This document shows, piece by piece, positions 26,818 to 38,574 of a DNA stretch of 64,000 nucleotides (within the stretch, counting starts at the first letter, position 1; each line of letters opens with the position of its first letter). Below the pieces are notes generated by a model that worked only from the letters and a program-made list of their open reading frames with translations, was not told the DNA's origin and made no database searches. A program made the translations under genes and the position numbers. Source of the stretch: Burkholderiales bacterium (lineage in GTDB: Bacteria; Pseudomonadota; Gammaproteobacteria; Burkholderiales; Burkholderiaceae_C); contig JAGWUS010000013.1 of assembly GCA_028868305.1 (NCBI GenBank), positions 1 through 64,000 on the forward strand, read 5' to 3'.

Positions 26818-28260
26818 TCAGTTACGCACCAACGCGCGATACGTTAGCGTAGTCTGGCGTTCTGCCGGCACCGCCACATTCCAGGTGGCCGTGTTGGATG
26901 CACCCTTGGTGTGGGGCTGGCTGGCGCTCAGAATTTGCCAGTCGCCTGGCATGGGCTCCTGCACCGTGACCACCACGGCTTCTTTCTTGGCGTTCTTCAG
27001 TACGATCTCGTAAGCGCTCTCGAACACCGCGTTGTATTTGCCTGTGCCGCCCAGCTTTTTGAAGTCGGTCTGCTTCTTGTCGGCAGTCACGTCAAACGCG
27101 TCGCCGAGCTTGAGGCTCACCTTTTCGCCCTTGGGCGTGTGGTCGATGCGGTCTTCACCGATGAACTGCGCGTTGCCGGCACTGTCTTTCTTGTAAACGC
27201 GAATCACGCCCTTGGGCAGTGGTAGACCCAGGCGTGCGCTCTCCTTGTTTTCAAACTCCACGAACACACTGACCTTGAGCTTCTGGCCCAGGTCCCCCAC
27301 GCTGCTCTGGTAGTAGTAATCGCTGCCGCGCAGCAACAGTTCCTTGCGGGCCGGCACGCCACTGGCTGACAGCAGGGCCACCTGTTTGGTCTGGTTTTCG
27401 GCAATGGTGGTGGGGCGGCCCAGGGTGTAGAGGTGGTATTCGAACAGCGACTCCTGTGCTAGGTCGCTGACCGCCTTGGCCATGGCAGGCGCTGCCATGA
27501 GCACCCGTCCGCGCTGTGCGACTTCAGGCGCAACCTGATTCACGTCCCCCGCCACCAGTTGCACCCGGGCATTGCGGTAACTGGCGCCACTGGTGTTGGT
27601 CAGCGTGACCCATCCCGACATATCGAGTCTGTCGTCTGCCGCGTTGAGTTCCACGACGTAATCGGCCTTCCATGCCAGCCCCCCTGTCAGGTAACTGAGT
27701 TCCACGTCCTGCGCAGTGGCGGCGGTGTTCTCCAGCGCCATCACCAGGGTGGGGCGGTCCCGCAGATTGGCGGGTACGCTGCCAAACACCAGGCGCCCGG
27801 GAATACCGGTTTCAATGCGCTGGCCGATTTGCAGCACAACCCCGTTGTTGGCCGACAGTACCGTGGCCGTCTCGGTGGTCTCGGCGCCGGTAGCGGGGTT
27901 GGTGCGCACCACGTTCACCGTTTGGCCCACATATTTTTCCAGCATCTTTTGCGGCGTGAGCAAATCGAAATCGAAGTTCTGCTCGACCACACTCAAAGCG
28001 CCCGGCGCACTGATGCTGCGCAACAGCGCCGTCTCCGGGCGCATTTTGGCGCTCACATCGCGAAACGCCAGTGCCCCGGCACCGGTCTTGAGTTGCACCC
28101 GCCGCTGGTCTTTCACCAACGCCAGGTTGTCGTTGTAGATGGTGACGGCCACTTCGCGCTGATCGGCCAGCGTGCTGCGCTGCTCGGTGCCCTGCGCGGT
28201 GGCTAGCTGTGCTGCAACAGCAAGGCCGGTCAAAACGAAAGGGATAGTGAATGGGCGCAT
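26818..28260 (-). CDS. DUF4139 domain-containing exported protein
   Basis: A 480-residue protein of unknown function. The N-terminus MRPFTIPFVLTGLAVAAQLATAQG looks like a Sec signal peptide. The body matches DUF4139: REVAVTIYNDNLALVKDQR, a beta-rich core with YLTGGLAWKADYVVELN, and a C-terminal region with QILSASQPHTK. Related proteins carry an N-terminal DUF4140 coiled coil; here that part appears short or absent. It is monocistronic, converging on the porin through a shared terminator. Confidence 0.8.
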   Translation of the reverse strand: MRPFTIPFVLTGLAVAAQLATAQGTEQRSTLADQREVAVTIYNDNLALVKDQRRVQLKTGAGALAFRDVSAKMRPETALLRSISAPGALSVVEQNFDFDLLTPQKMLEKYVGQTVNVVRTNPATGAETTETATVLSANNGVVLQIGQRIETGIPGRLVFGSVPANLRDRPTLVMALENTAATAQDVELSYLTGGLAWKADYVVELNAADDRLDMSGWVTLTNTSGASYRNARVQLVAGDVNQVAPEVAQRGRVLMAAPAMAKAVSDLAQESLFEYHLYTLGRPTTIAENQTKQVALLSASGVPARKELLLRGSDYYYQSSVGDLGQKLKVSVFVEFENKESARLGLPLPKGVIRVYKKDSAGNAQFIGEDRIDHTPKGEKVSLKLGDAFDVTADKKQTDFKKLGGTGKYNAVFESAYEIVLKNAKKEAVVVTVQEPMPGDWQILSASQPHTKGASNTATWNVAVPAERQTTLTYRALVRN

Positions 28261-28359
28261 GGGCAGTCTTTCAGAAAAGTGGGCAATGGGGGCTTAACGC
28301 GAAGATACGCCATCGTGCTGACCGTCTGGTAGTCTTGGTCATTGATCTTTGGAGAATTC

Positions 28360-28989
28360 ATGACCCTGAGTACCTGGTGGCTGTTTGTCCTGATGACCTT
28401 TGTAGTCTCGGCCACGCCGGGGCCCAACATGCTGCTGGTCATGAGCACCAGCGCCCGGCTCGGGCTGCGTGCCGCCGTAGTCACCATGGCAGGTTGCATG
28501 GCGGCACTGCTGGCCATGATGAGTATTTCAGCGGCTGGCCTGGGCGCCCTGCTACAAACATTTCCAGCGGTTTTTGATGCCCTGCGCCTGGCGGGAGCCG
28601 CGTACTTGGCCTACCTGGGCTACAAAACCTGGCGGGCATCGGTGGCTGACGAGGTGGCACAAATAGCCGGGGGCAATGGTGCACCCGGCCGGTTCACAGC
28701 GCAATTCCGGCAAGGTTTTCTGGTGGCCGCCAGCAACCCAAAAGCGATTCTGTTTGCAGCTGCTTTTTTCCCGCAGTTCATCAACCCGCAATTGGCCAAG
28801 CTGCCGCAGTTCGGCATTCTGCTCATCACCTTTGCGGTGATTGAGATCAGCTGGTACTTTGTGTATGCCGTCAGCGGAAAGCGGCTGTCGGCGTACCTGC
28901 AGCGTGCCACCGTCATGCGAACCTTCAACCGCGTTACAGGAGGCGTATTCATTGGCTTTGCTGCGGTCATGGCCACGGCCCGGGACTAA
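28360..28989 (+). CDS. LysE/RhtB-family exporter
   Basis: A 209-residue inner-membrane transporter of the LysE superfamily, which exports amino acids or related metabolites. The start at 28360 (MTLSTWWLFVLMTF) follows a GGAG site. The family signature SATPGPNMLLVMSTSARLG occurs at about 16-34, and there are about six hydrophobic segments, with RQGFLVAASNPKAILFAAAF in the middle. The substrate cannot be predicted. The MFS gene follows after 28 bp on the same strand. Confidence 0.88.
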   Translation: MTLSTWWLFVLMTFVVSATPGPNMLLVMSTSARLGLRAAVVTMAGCMAALLAMMSISAAGLGALLQTFPAVFDALRLAGAAYLAYLGYKTWRASVADEVAQIAGGNGAPGRFTAQFRQGFLVAASNPKAILFAAAFFPQFINPQLAKLPQFGILLITFAVIEISWYFVYAVSGKRLSAYLQRATVMRTFNRVTGGVFIGFAAVMATARD

Positions 28990-29017
28990 GACCGCCCGAA
29001 ATGCACGGCGACATGCC

Positions 29018-30244
29018 ATGACCACCGCTGCCACCGCAACGCCGGCCAGCACACGGCGCTCGATTCTGCTGCTGTCGTTTGCCACTTTCTCCAGCATGAC
29101 GTCGCAGCGCATCTGTGATGCGATGCTGCCTGAGCTCTCCCGTGAGTTCACCGTCAGCCTGGGCAAGGCAGCACAAGTCATTTCGGTGTTTGCCGTGGTG
29201 TATGGCCTGTCCCAACTGTTCTGTGGACCGCTGGGCGACCGCATCGGAAAGTACCGTGTCGTCACCTTTGCCACGCTTGCTTGTGCTTTGGGCAGTGGTG
29301 TCTGTGCATTTGCCGGCTCCATCGACGCACTGGTCATCGCGCGCATGCTGGTGGCAGCCGGCGCTGCCGCCATCATCCCCCTGTCTATGGCCTGGGTAGG
29401 CGATTTGGTGACCACCGCGCATCTGCAGGAAACACTGGCGCGCCTCGGACTCGGTTCCACCTTTGGCGTTGTGGGAGGCCAGCTGCTAGGTGGATTCCTG
29501 ACCGATGCCGTGGGTTGGCGTTGGGCATTTGGCTTCATGACGCTGCTGTTTGGCAGCGTGGGCACCCTGCTGTACTTCAATTGGCGCAAACAATCGCCAC
29601 TGTCCACACCTGGCGGCCATGCAGTCTCTGCAGGCAACGCTGGTTTTGTACGCCAGTCGCTCTCGATGCTCATAGCCCCCTGGCCCCGTACGGTGCTGGC
29701 TGTGGCTCTGCTGGAAGGCGCGTCCGGTTTTGGCGTTCTGGCCATCTGGGCCTCGCACTTGCACAGCACCCACCATTTGTCGCTGTCCATGGCGGGATCC
29801 ATCGTGGCACTTTTTGGACTGGGCGGGGTGCTGTACATGGCAGTCGCACGCCATTTGATTCGCCGCTTCGGACAAGTTGGACTGTGCCTGGTGGGCGGCG
29901 CACTCGTCGGCCTGTCTGCCCTGGTGCTGGGTCTGACACCCTATTGGTATTTGAGCATTCCGGCGGGTCTGTTCGGCGGGTTTGGGTTCTTCATGTTTCA
30001 CAACACCATGCAGGCCAACGCCACCCAGATGACCCCAAAAACGCGCGGGACGGCGGTATCGCTTTTTGCCTGTGCGCTGTTCATCGGCCAATCGCTGGGC
30101 GTCATGGCAGCAGCCGCACTGATTGCACCGCTGGGCTCAGGGGTGGTGGTGGCACTGGGCGGTGGAGTAATTACCGCCCTGGGCGCCTACTTTGCCTACG
30201 CCTTGCGCCAGCGCGAAAAGCACCTGCACCCGCTGCCTACTTGA
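29018..30244 (+). CDS. Major facilitator superfamily exporter
   Basis: A 408-residue MFS transporter with about 12 hydrophobic segments. The loop 2-3 motif is GPLGDRIGKYRVVT, and the motif C-like GSTFGVVGGQLLGGFL is in helix 5, typical of drug:H+ antiporters and sugar effluxers. The start at 29018 (MTTAATATPASTRRS) is chosen because the frame upstream overlaps the end of the LysE gene in another frame. The 3' end overlaps the convergent fbpA by 8 bp. The substrate is unknown. Confidence 0.85.
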   Translation: MTTAATATPASTRRSILLLSFATFSSMTSQRICDAMLPELSREFTVSLGKAAQVISVFAVVYGLSQLFCGPLGDRIGKYRVVTFATLACALGSGVCAFAGSIDALVIARMLVAAGAAAIIPLSMAWVGDLVTTAHLQETLARLGLGSTFGVVGGQLLGGFLTDAVGWRWAFGFMTLLFGSVGTLLYFNWRKQSPLSTPGGHAVSAGNAGFVRQSLSMLIAPWPRTVLAVALLEGASGFGVLAIWASHLHSTHHLSLSMAGSIVALFGLGGVLYMAVARHLIRRFGQVGLCLVGGALVGLSALVLGLTPYWYLSIPAGLFGGFGFFMFHNTMQANATQMTPKTRGTAVSLFACALFIGQSLGVMAAAALIAPLGSGVVVALGGGVITALGAYFAYALRQREKHLHPLPT

Positions 30245-31280
30245 AACCAACCCGATCCAGCATCTGCTGCACCTTGATCTGGTTCATGCCTACGGCGCTG
30301 ATGTTGATCAGCTCGCTCTTGAAGCTGCCGCCTGTCATGGCCTTGAGTGCCGGGTTATCCAGCTTCAGGCCGGGAACAACAGGCCATTCGTTGTTGCCGT
30401 TGGCAAAATGGTTTTGTGCTTCAGGCGAAGCCAAGTATTCCAGAAAGCGGATCGCGTTGGCGGTATTTTTGGAGTTCTTTGCAACCCCTCCCCCAGCCAC
30501 GTTCACGTGCGTACCCCAGGTCGCCTGGTTAGGGAACACCACCCCCACGCGTTCGGCTACGGCTTTTTCTTCCGGATTTGTCGAGCGCATCAGTCGGGCC
30601 AGGTAGTAGGTGTTGGTGACGGCAATCGCACATTCACCACTGGCAACGCCCTTGATCTGGTCGGTATCGCCCCCTTTGGGCGAGCGCGCCATGTTGCCCA
30701 CCATGCCCTTGAGCCACTCCTCGGTTTTTTCTGGGCCCATGTGCTCCACCATGGCGCCAAAGAGGCTCAGGTTATAGGGGTGGGAGCCTGACCGGATGCA
30801 CAGTTTGCCCTTGTTCTTGGGGTCGGCCAACTCCTCGTAGGTGTCAACATCCTCTTTTTTGACACTGGCCTTGTCATACACAATGACCCGCGCTCGGGTG
30901 GAAAAACCGAACCATGGCGTGCCTTCATCTGAGGTCTTAGCCCTCAGCTGGGCGGGAACGGCGCTCTCCAGCACTTTGGACTTGACGGGCCTGAACAGAC
31001 CATCCACCTCGGCACGCCACAGCCGTGCGGCATCCACCAGCAGGACCACATCAGCCGGCGAGGCAGCCCCCTCTGCCCGCAGGCGCGAGAGGATGCCTGC
31101 GTCATCAGAGTCCACACGCTGGATGCGGATGCCCGTGGCTTTGGTAAAGCCGCTGTACAGCGCTTCGTCACTCGGATAGTGGCGCGCAGAATACAGGTTT
31201 AACACAGCATCCTGCGCCTGGGCCACTGGCGCCAGTGCGGCCAGCGCAAGTGCGATTGCGAAGAAAGGGATCGGTTTCAT
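30237..31280 (-). CDS. fbpA: Ferric iron ABC transporter, periplasmic binding protein
   Basis: A 347-residue Fe(3+)-binding protein of the FbpA/FutA family. It has a signal peptide MKPIPFFAIALALAALAPVAQA and a mature start QDAVLNLYSARHY. The C-terminal tyrosines in VTNTYYLARLM are the expected iron ligands, and the family end motif NGNNEWPVVPG is present (usually NEYPV). A perfect Fur box lies 41 bp upstream. The permease fbpB lies upstream on the same strand and the ATPase fbpC is divergent beyond it. Confidence 0.92.
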   Translation of the reverse strand: MKPIPFFAIALALAALAPVAQAQDAVLNLYSARHYPSDEALYSGFTKATGIRIQRVDSDDAGILSRLRAEGAASPADVVLLVDAARLWRAEVDGLFRPVKSKVLESAVPAQLRAKTSDEGTPWFGFSTRARVIVYDKASVKKEDVDTYEELADPKNKGKLCIRSGSHPYNLSLFGAMVEHMGPEKTEEWLKGMVGNMARSPKGGDTDQIKGVASGECAIAVTNTYYLARLMRSTNPEEKAVAERVGVVFPNQATWGTHVNVAGGGVAKNSKNTANAIRFLEYLASPEAQNHFANGNNEWPVVPGLKLDNPALKAMTGGSFKSELINISAVGMNQIKVQQMLDRVGFK

Positions 31281-31320
31281 GGGCTTGTTCAGATTGAGGT
31301 CGAACCGCCACTATAACACC

Positions 31321-31339
31321 AATGCGAATCATTCGCATT
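31321..31339. promoter_or_regulatory. Fur box upstream of fbpA
   Basis: AATGCGAAT-C-ATTCGCATT is a perfect 9-1-9 palindrome between the fbpB stop and the fbpA start. It has the size and symmetry of a Fur box (19 bp), with the ATT-rich inner halves kept. It gives fbpA its own iron-controlled promoter. Confidence 0.75.
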
Positions 31340-31352
31340 ACTATCAATTAAT

Positions 31353-32984
31353 TTAACGGCGCCGTTGCAAGGTACGACTCAACATGATCACCGGAATCAG
31401 CCCCACGGCCACCAGTGTCAGCGCCGGCAGAGCCGCTTCGCCCAGCCGTTCGTCCCTGGCCAGTTGGTAGGTGACCACAGCCAGCGTGTCCCAGTTGAAG
31501 GGACGCAGAACCAGGGTGGCAGGCAACTCTTTCATGACGTCCACAAACACCAGCAATATCGCAGCCGCGGTGGAGCCACGCAATAGCGGCCAGTGCACCT
31601 GCCGCAATAGCCCTACCCCCGAACTTCCCAGCATGCGGGCGGAATCGTCCAGCGCCGGGGAGATGCGTGCGTAACCACTCTGCACCGATTGCAGCGCAAC
31701 CGCCGTGAACCGCACCATGTAGGCCCACAGCACACCCAGCACGGTGGCAGTGACCCAGTACCCCACACTGGCTTGTGGTGCCACCCGCTGGATCCCACCC
31801 ACGGGCAACAGCAGCCCGACCACCACCACAGCCCCCGGCACCGCATAGCCCAGACCCACTAGCTGCGCCACGCCGCGCGTCACCATGCCCGGTTGCCGGC
31901 GTTGCGCAAAAGCGAGCCAGAACGCAAGCGCCGTTGCCAGCATGGCGCTGACCAGTGCCAGCAGCAGACTGTTAAGTGCCCATTGCCCGTAAGCACCGAT
32001 AGGCAAGGTCTCCCAGCCCTCCATGAGAGGGCGCAGCATGAACAGCACCGGCAATACAAAACCTGTCAGTACCGGCACGCTGCAAGCGCCCCAGGCCACC
32101 CAGCGCGCAGCACCCTGCAGATGCACCGGCCGTGCTTCAAACCCACCGCTGCGCTGGCCACGCCCGCTGGCAAATCGCAGGCGGCGCTGCGAATGGCGCT
32201 CCAGCCACAGCAGCACGCCCACCGAAGCCAGCAGCAGCGTCGCCAGCTGGGCCGCCGCAAGGCGGTTGTCCATCACCAGCCAGGCTTTGTAAATGCCCGC
32301 AGTAAAGGTCTGGATGCCAAAATAACTCGCCACCCCGAAGTCCGCCAGTGTTTCCATCAAGGCCAGCGCCACGCCTGCGGCCACGGCCGGCCGCGCTAGC
32401 GGCAAGGCCACCTCGCGCAGACGGCGTGACAGCGGTGCGCCCAGCAGGCGGGCTGCCTCCATCAGCTGTGATGCGTGCTCTGTCAGGGCGGTGCGTGCAA
32501 GCAGGTACACATAGGGGTACAGCGTGAAAGTAAAAACCCACACGGCGCCCCCGAGGTTGCGGACTTCAGGAAACATACGCCCGCGCAGGCCGAAAGTCTC
32601 GCGCAGCAATGTCTGCAACGGCCCGGAAAACTGCAGAAAATCCGTGTAGGCATACGCCACTACATAAGCTGGCATGGCCAGCGGCAACAGCAGAGCCCAT
32701 TCGGCCACACGGCGCCCGGGGAACTCAAACTGCGTGACCACACAGGCGGTCCCCATCCCCACCACCGCCACACCGATGGCGACCGCCACGCTAAGCCATA
32801 AGGAGGTAGCGGCGTACTCCGGCAGCACGGTTTGCGCCATCTGGCGCAGCACATCCGCCGCCTGTGCGTCCCACTGCAAGGAGGTCAACGCCAGGGCCAG
32901 CACGGGCAACACCAGCACCAGAGCACAAAGAGGCAATAACAGGGACGTCCACCGGAATCCAGTGCGGACCATGGGTTGGGCCAT
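31353..32984 (-). CDS. fbpB: Ferric iron ABC transporter, permease
   Basis: A 543-residue inner-membrane permease of the FbpB/SfuB type, a tandem of two permease halves with about 12 membrane segments. Each half has an EAA-like cytoplasmic loop: MEAARLLGAPLSRRLREVALP in the first half and DSARMLGSSGVGLLRQVHWP in the second. It starts at 32984 (MAQPMVRTGFRW); no clear ribosome site is visible. It is divergent from fbpC across a Fur-box-like region and precedes fbpA by 72 bp. Confidence 0.9.
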   Translation of the reverse strand: MAQPMVRTGFRWTSLLLPLCALVLVLPVLALALTSLQWDAQAADVLRQMAQTVLPEYAATSLWLSVAVAIGVAVVGMGTACVVTQFEFPGRRVAEWALLLPLAMPAYVVAYAYTDFLQFSGPLQTLLRETFGLRGRMFPEVRNLGGAVWVFTFTLYPYVYLLARTALTEHASQLMEAARLLGAPLSRRLREVALPLARPAVAAGVALALMETLADFGVASYFGIQTFTAGIYKAWLVMDNRLAAAQLATLLLASVGVLLWLERHSQRRLRFASGRGQRSGGFEARPVHLQGAARWVAWGACSVPVLTGFVLPVLFMLRPLMEGWETLPIGAYGQWALNSLLLALVSAMLATALAFWLAFAQRRQPGMVTRGVAQLVGLGYAVPGAVVVVGLLLPVGGIQRVAPQASVGYWVTATVLGVLWAYMVRFTAVALQSVQSGYARISPALDDSARMLGSSGVGLLRQVHWPLLRGSTAAAILLVFVDVMKELPATLVLRPFNWDTLAVVTYQLARDERLGEAALPALTLVAVGLIPVIMLSRTLQRRR

Positions 32985-32992
32985 TTCAATGT

Positions 32993-33012
32993 AAATGAGA
33001 ATCTATATTATC
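32993..33012. promoter_or_regulatory. Fur-box-like site between fbpB and fbpC
   Basis: AATGAGAAT followed by an AT-rich right half ending ATTATC resembles the Fur consensus at both ends but is imperfect in the middle. It lies between the divergent fbpB and fbpC starts, so it could control both. The match is weaker than the box upstream of fbpA. Confidence 0.5.
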
Positions 33013-33024
33013 TACAATGCAGAC

Positions 33025-34107
33025 ATGTTCCTCGCGCTCTCAGAACTTCGGGTCCAGTTTCCGGGTGCCAGTCGGGCCGCCGTCGATGGCGTTACGCTCG
33101 GTCTGGCAGCGGGCGATATTGGCGTTCTCATCGGCCCTTCCGGCTGCGGCAAGACCACGCTATTGCGCGCGGTAGCGGGTCTGGAGCCCATCCACTACGG
33201 CAGCATCAGCCTGGAGCGGCAAGTGATCAGCAGCCCCGATGCGCAGGTGCCGCCAGAGAGCCGAAGCATGGGTATGGTGTTTCAGGACTATGCCCTGTTT
33301 CCGCACCTGGACGTAACGCGCAATGTGGACTTCGGCATCCGGCATCTGGATACGGCACGCCGGCATGCACGGGTGAGTGAAGTGCTCAGTCTCGTCGGTC
33401 TGGATGGCATGCAGTCCCGCTATCCCCATGAACTGTCGGGAGGCCAACAACAACGGGTGGCCCTGGCACGGGCTCTGGCCCCCAAGCCGCGTCTGCTGTT
33501 GCTGGACGAGCCGTTTTCTAACCTCGACATCGAGTTGCGCGAGCGACTGGCGCACGAGCTGCGCGCCATCCTTAAAGCGGCCGGCGCCACCGCCCTGTTT
33601 GTGACGCACGACCAGCTCGAAGCGTTTGCCATCGGTGACGTCATTGGCGTGATGCACCAGGGCAAGCTGCAGCAATGGGATGACGCTTATACGATCTACC
33701 ACCGCCCGGCCACGCGGTTCGTAGCCGAATTCATTGGCCATGGTGTGTTCATCCCGGCCCAGCTGTCGTTGGGTGAAGGTGAAGTGGTGGTGCAGACGCC
33801 CCTGGGCCGCCTGCACGACGTTGGTGAATGCCCCCTACCCAGTGCGTATGAAGCAGGCCTGTGTGAGCTTCTGCTGCGCGCCGACGACATCATTCACGAT
33901 GACGCATCCCCGGTCCAGGGGCAGATCGTGCGCAAGGCGTTTCGCGGCTCGGAATTTCTGTACACGCTGCGCCTGTCCTCCGGGGAGACCTTGATGACCC
34001 ACGTTCCCTCCCACCATAACCACGACGTTGGAGAGTGGATCGGCATTCGTGTCGACGTCAACCACATCGTCACCTTTGCGCGCGACGCACGTACCTCCGG
34101 GGTCTGA
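33025..34107 (+). CDS. fbpC: Ferric iron ABC transporter, ATPase
   Basis: A 360-residue ATP-binding subunit of the iron importer. It has Walker A GPSGCGKT at 37-44, Q-loop MVFQDYALFPHLDVTRNV, signature LSGGQQQRVALARAL and Walker B LLLLDEPFSNLD, followed by a C-terminal TOBE-like regulatory domain from about residue 240. The start at 33025 (MFLALSELRV) is preferred over an upstream ATG at 32995, which would fall in the Fur-box-like site. It is divergent from fbpB-fbpA. Confidence 0.92.
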   Translation: MFLALSELRVQFPGASRAAVDGVTLGLAAGDIGVLIGPSGCGKTTLLRAVAGLEPIHYGSISLERQVISSPDAQVPPESRSMGMVFQDYALFPHLDVTRNVDFGIRHLDTARRHARVSEVLSLVGLDGMQSRYPHELSGGQQQRVALARALAPKPRLLLLDEPFSNLDIELRERLAHELRAILKAAGATALFVTHDQLEAFAIGDVIGVMHQGKLQQWDDAYTIYHRPATRFVAEFIGHGVFIPAQLSLGEGEVVVQTPLGRLHDVGECPLPSAYEAGLCELLLRADDIIHDDASPVQGQIVRKAFRGSEFLYTLRLSSGETLMTHVPSHHNHDVGEWIGIRVDVNHIVTFARDARTSGV

Positions 34108-34112
34108 ACCCG

Positions 34113-36255
<2,143 letters not shown>

Positions 36256-36451
36256 TCAGCGCAACATTGAAACAGACCTGCGCCAGTGTTCACTTCATTT
36301 TTGCGACTCAGTTTGAGCTAAGTAAGACCACCTATTCTTCAAATCACGCAACTTTCTGCGTGCATTCAATTGGACGAGGACAACCAGGACTGATTCGTTT
36401 CACCTCACCTGTCTAGCCAAGTGCCGATAATAGAACTTATTGACTCCTAAC

Positions 36452-37117
36452 ATGCGACTGCTACTCGTTGAAGACGACACCATGATCGGCGAGGTCCTTC
36501 TGGACCTGCTACGTGACGAGCATTACGCAGTGGATTGGGTAAGAGACGGCGAGATAGCTGACGCCACGCTTGAATCTCAAAATTATGATTTGATTCTTTT
36601 GGACTTGGGCCTGCCCAAGCGGGACGGGCTCGAGGTTCTTCGCAAACTGCGATCTCGCAAGGACAGGACCCCTGTGCTCATTGTTACTGCACGTGATGCG
36701 CTTGAACAGCGTGTGCGTGGACTAGACATGGGGGCAGACGACTACATTGTGAAGCCCTATGAGCTTGACGAAATATTGGCACGGATTCGCGCCCTGATAC
36801 GTCGTGCTTCCGGCCGTGCTGAGCCAGTGTACGAGCACTTGGGTGTTAGCGTGAACCCTGTGACCAGAGAAGTTTTGGTACATGGGGTGTCGGTAACTCT
36901 TTCGTCAAAAGAGTGGGCCATATTGGAGCTTTTACTTGCACGTCCTGGCTTGGTACTTTCGCGCAAACAGTTAGAAGATAAGCTCTACAGTTGGAAAGAT
37001 GAAGTGAGCAGCAATGCCGTCGAAGTCTATATTCATGGCTTGCGCAAAAAGTTGGGGACACAGCTGATTCAAAATGTTCGTGGTGTTGGCTACATGATTC
37101 CCAAAGGGGCTCCGTGA
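36452..37117 (+). CDS. OmpR-family response regulator (QseB/PmrA-like)
   Basis: A 221-residue response regulator. The receiver domain (1-115) has the acidic pair ED at 7-8 with Asp9 beside it, and the phosphoacceptor Asp51 in LILLDLGLP; the conserved lysine is in IVKPYELDE. The C-terminal winged helix (about 125-221) contains SKEWAILELLLARPG and VEVYIHGLRKKLG. The start at 36452 (MRLLLVEDD) is preferred to a TTG upstream. The stop overlaps the kinase's GTG start. Codon use is more AT-rich than in the flanking genes. Confidence 0.92.
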   Translation: MRLLLVEDDTMIGEVLLDLLRDEHYAVDWVRDGEIADATLESQNYDLILLDLGLPKRDGLEVLRKLRSRKDRTPVLIVTARDALEQRVRGLDMGADDYIVKPYELDEILARIRALIRRASGRAEPVYEHLGVSVNPVTREVLVHGVSVTLSSKEWAILELLLARPGLVLSRKQLEDKLYSWKDEVSSNAVEVYIHGLRKKLGTQLIQNVRGVGYMIPKGAP

Positions 37118-38466
37118 ATACAGTATTGCCGCACTCCCTTCGGGCCAGACTGCTGTTGTTTCTATTGGTCGCCGTCATTGTTACGACCTTGCTTCAGGCC
37201 TTGGTTGCATACCGCTCCGCTTTGATAGAAACAGATGAGATATTCGATTATCAGATGCAGAAAATGGCTGCGTCTTTGCGACCTGGTTTAGTAACGTCAG
37301 CAGCGGAATTTGATCCTGACCCGAATATTGATGCCGAAATTGAGTTTGTGGTGCAGGTCTGGACCTCGGAGGGACTGCGTGTCTTTCGATCCACAGCGAA
37401 AGCAGACTTGCCGCAGCGCGCGGTTCTAGGGTTTTCGAATATAGAGACACATGGCACGACTTACCGGATTTTTTCCCTTGCAACTGGCAACCAAGTTGTC
37501 CAAATCGCCCAGGAATTGACAGCGAGGCAAAAGATGGCAGGCAAGCTAGCGTTGCGTACGGTAGCTCCCATCGGGCTTGTGGCTCCGCTCTTGATGCTTC
37601 TCGTATGGTGGGTCATCACTACATCGCTATCTCCAGTGGACCGTGTGCGAAGGCAGGTGGCATCGCGGCATGCAGATACTCTGACGGAAGTTAGCGAAGA
37701 TGGTTTGCCCGATGAAATCGTCCCTTTGGTTCAAGAACTTAACTTGCTGTTTAAGAGAGTGCGACAGGCCTTTGAGGCACAGCAACGTTTTGTCGCCGAT
37801 GCCGCGCATGAATTACGTTCTCCTCTGGCTGCACTAAAGTTGCAGGTTCAGGGGTTGCGTCGTGCGCATGATGATTCGTCAAAATCGCTTGCGGTTGAGC
37901 GACTTACAGCGGGTATTGATCGCGCAACCCGATTGGTGGAACAACTATTAGTCCTGGCGCGGCAACAGGCTCGCGTAGCTGAGGAAATCCCCCTACATCC
38001 CGTGGACTTGCGCAAGGTAGCGCAGTTCGTACTTGCTGACCTGTGGGAAGTGGCAAGACAGCGTCAGATCGATATTGGCATTGATGGCTGCGAAGATGGT
38101 TACGTTAATGGACAGGAAGACGCTCTGCAAATTCTCATTCGCAATCTGGTGGACAACGCAATTAAATACACCCCAAAGGGTGGCGTCGTGAATATATCTC
38201 TTAGTCGTGGTGAGAATCATATATTTCTGAAGGTGGAAGATAGTGGCCCCGGCATCCCCGAACAAGACCACAAACGAATATTCGACCGTTTTTACCGACT
38301 GGCTGACACGCGCACCAGTGGAAGTGGTCTTGGTTTGTCCATTGTCAAGACCATTGCAGACATGCTTGTTGCACATGTGTCCATTGGACGTTCCGCTCAC
38401 CTAGGCGGGCTTGAGGTGACCGTAGCTTTTGAAGCTACGCAACCCTTGCACAGTCCAAGTGTGTGA
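37114..38466 (+). CDS. Sensor histidine kinase (QseC-like)
   Basis: A 450-residue inner-membrane kinase starting at GTG 37114, overlapping the regulator's stop by 4 bp. Residues 10-32 form the first membrane helix (ARLLLFLLVAVIVTTLLQAL), a periplasmic loop of about 125 residues follows, then a second helix (VAPLLMLLVWWVITT) and a HAMP-like linker. The phosphoacceptor His is in DAAHELRSPLAALKLQ, the N box is NLVDNAIKYTPKGG, and the G boxes are EDSGPGIPEQD and GSGLGLSIV. The signal is unknown; pairing with HtrA suggests envelope stress. Confidence 0.92.
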   Translation: MNTVLPHSLRARLLLFLLVAVIVTTLLQALVAYRSALIETDEIFDYQMQKMAASLRPGLVTSAAEFDPDPNIDAEIEFVVQVWTSEGLRVFRSTAKADLPQRAVLGFSNIETHGTTYRIFSLATGNQVVQIAQELTARQKMAGKLALRTVAPIGLVAPLLMLLVWWVITTSLSPVDRVRRQVASRHADTLTEVSEDGLPDEIVPLVQELNLLFKRVRQAFEAQQRFVADAAHELRSPLAALKLQVQGLRRAHDDSSKSLAVERLTAGIDRATRLVEQLLVLARQQARVAEEIPLHPVDLRKVAQFVLADLWEVARQRQIDIGIDGCEDGYVNGQEDALQILIRNLVDNAIKYTPKGGVVNISLSRGENHIFLKVEDSGPGIPEQDHKRIFDRFYRLADTRTSGSGLGLSIVKTIADMLVAHVSIGRSAHLGGLEVTVAFEATQPLHSPSV

Positions 38467-38500
38467 CGTTAACAAAGCTTTACGCATAGTTTGAGCAATT

Positions 38501-38517
38501 CTTAAGTCCTGGCTAAG
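38501..38517 (+). promoter_or_regulatory. Candidate response-regulator box upstream of htrA
   Basis: CTTAAG-N5-GCTAAG is an imperfect direct repeat with 11-bp period, the layout bound by OmpR/PmrA/QseB-type regulators. It covers the -35 position relative to a possible -10 GACAAT (38528-38533). It is the only such repeat in the 108-bp kinase-htrA gap. Confidence 0.4.
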
Positions 38518-38574
38518 TTGCACTCCTGACAATGAAGTTGTTATTCCCCTTAACGCTTTGAAAGGAACTCACAT

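Noticed and set aside
38428..38444. GTAGCTT-TTG-AAGCTAC palindrome at the end of the first sensor kinase gene
   Set aside because: It has half-sites like the element core, but in the reverse order and without the arm; probably chance within coding sequence.
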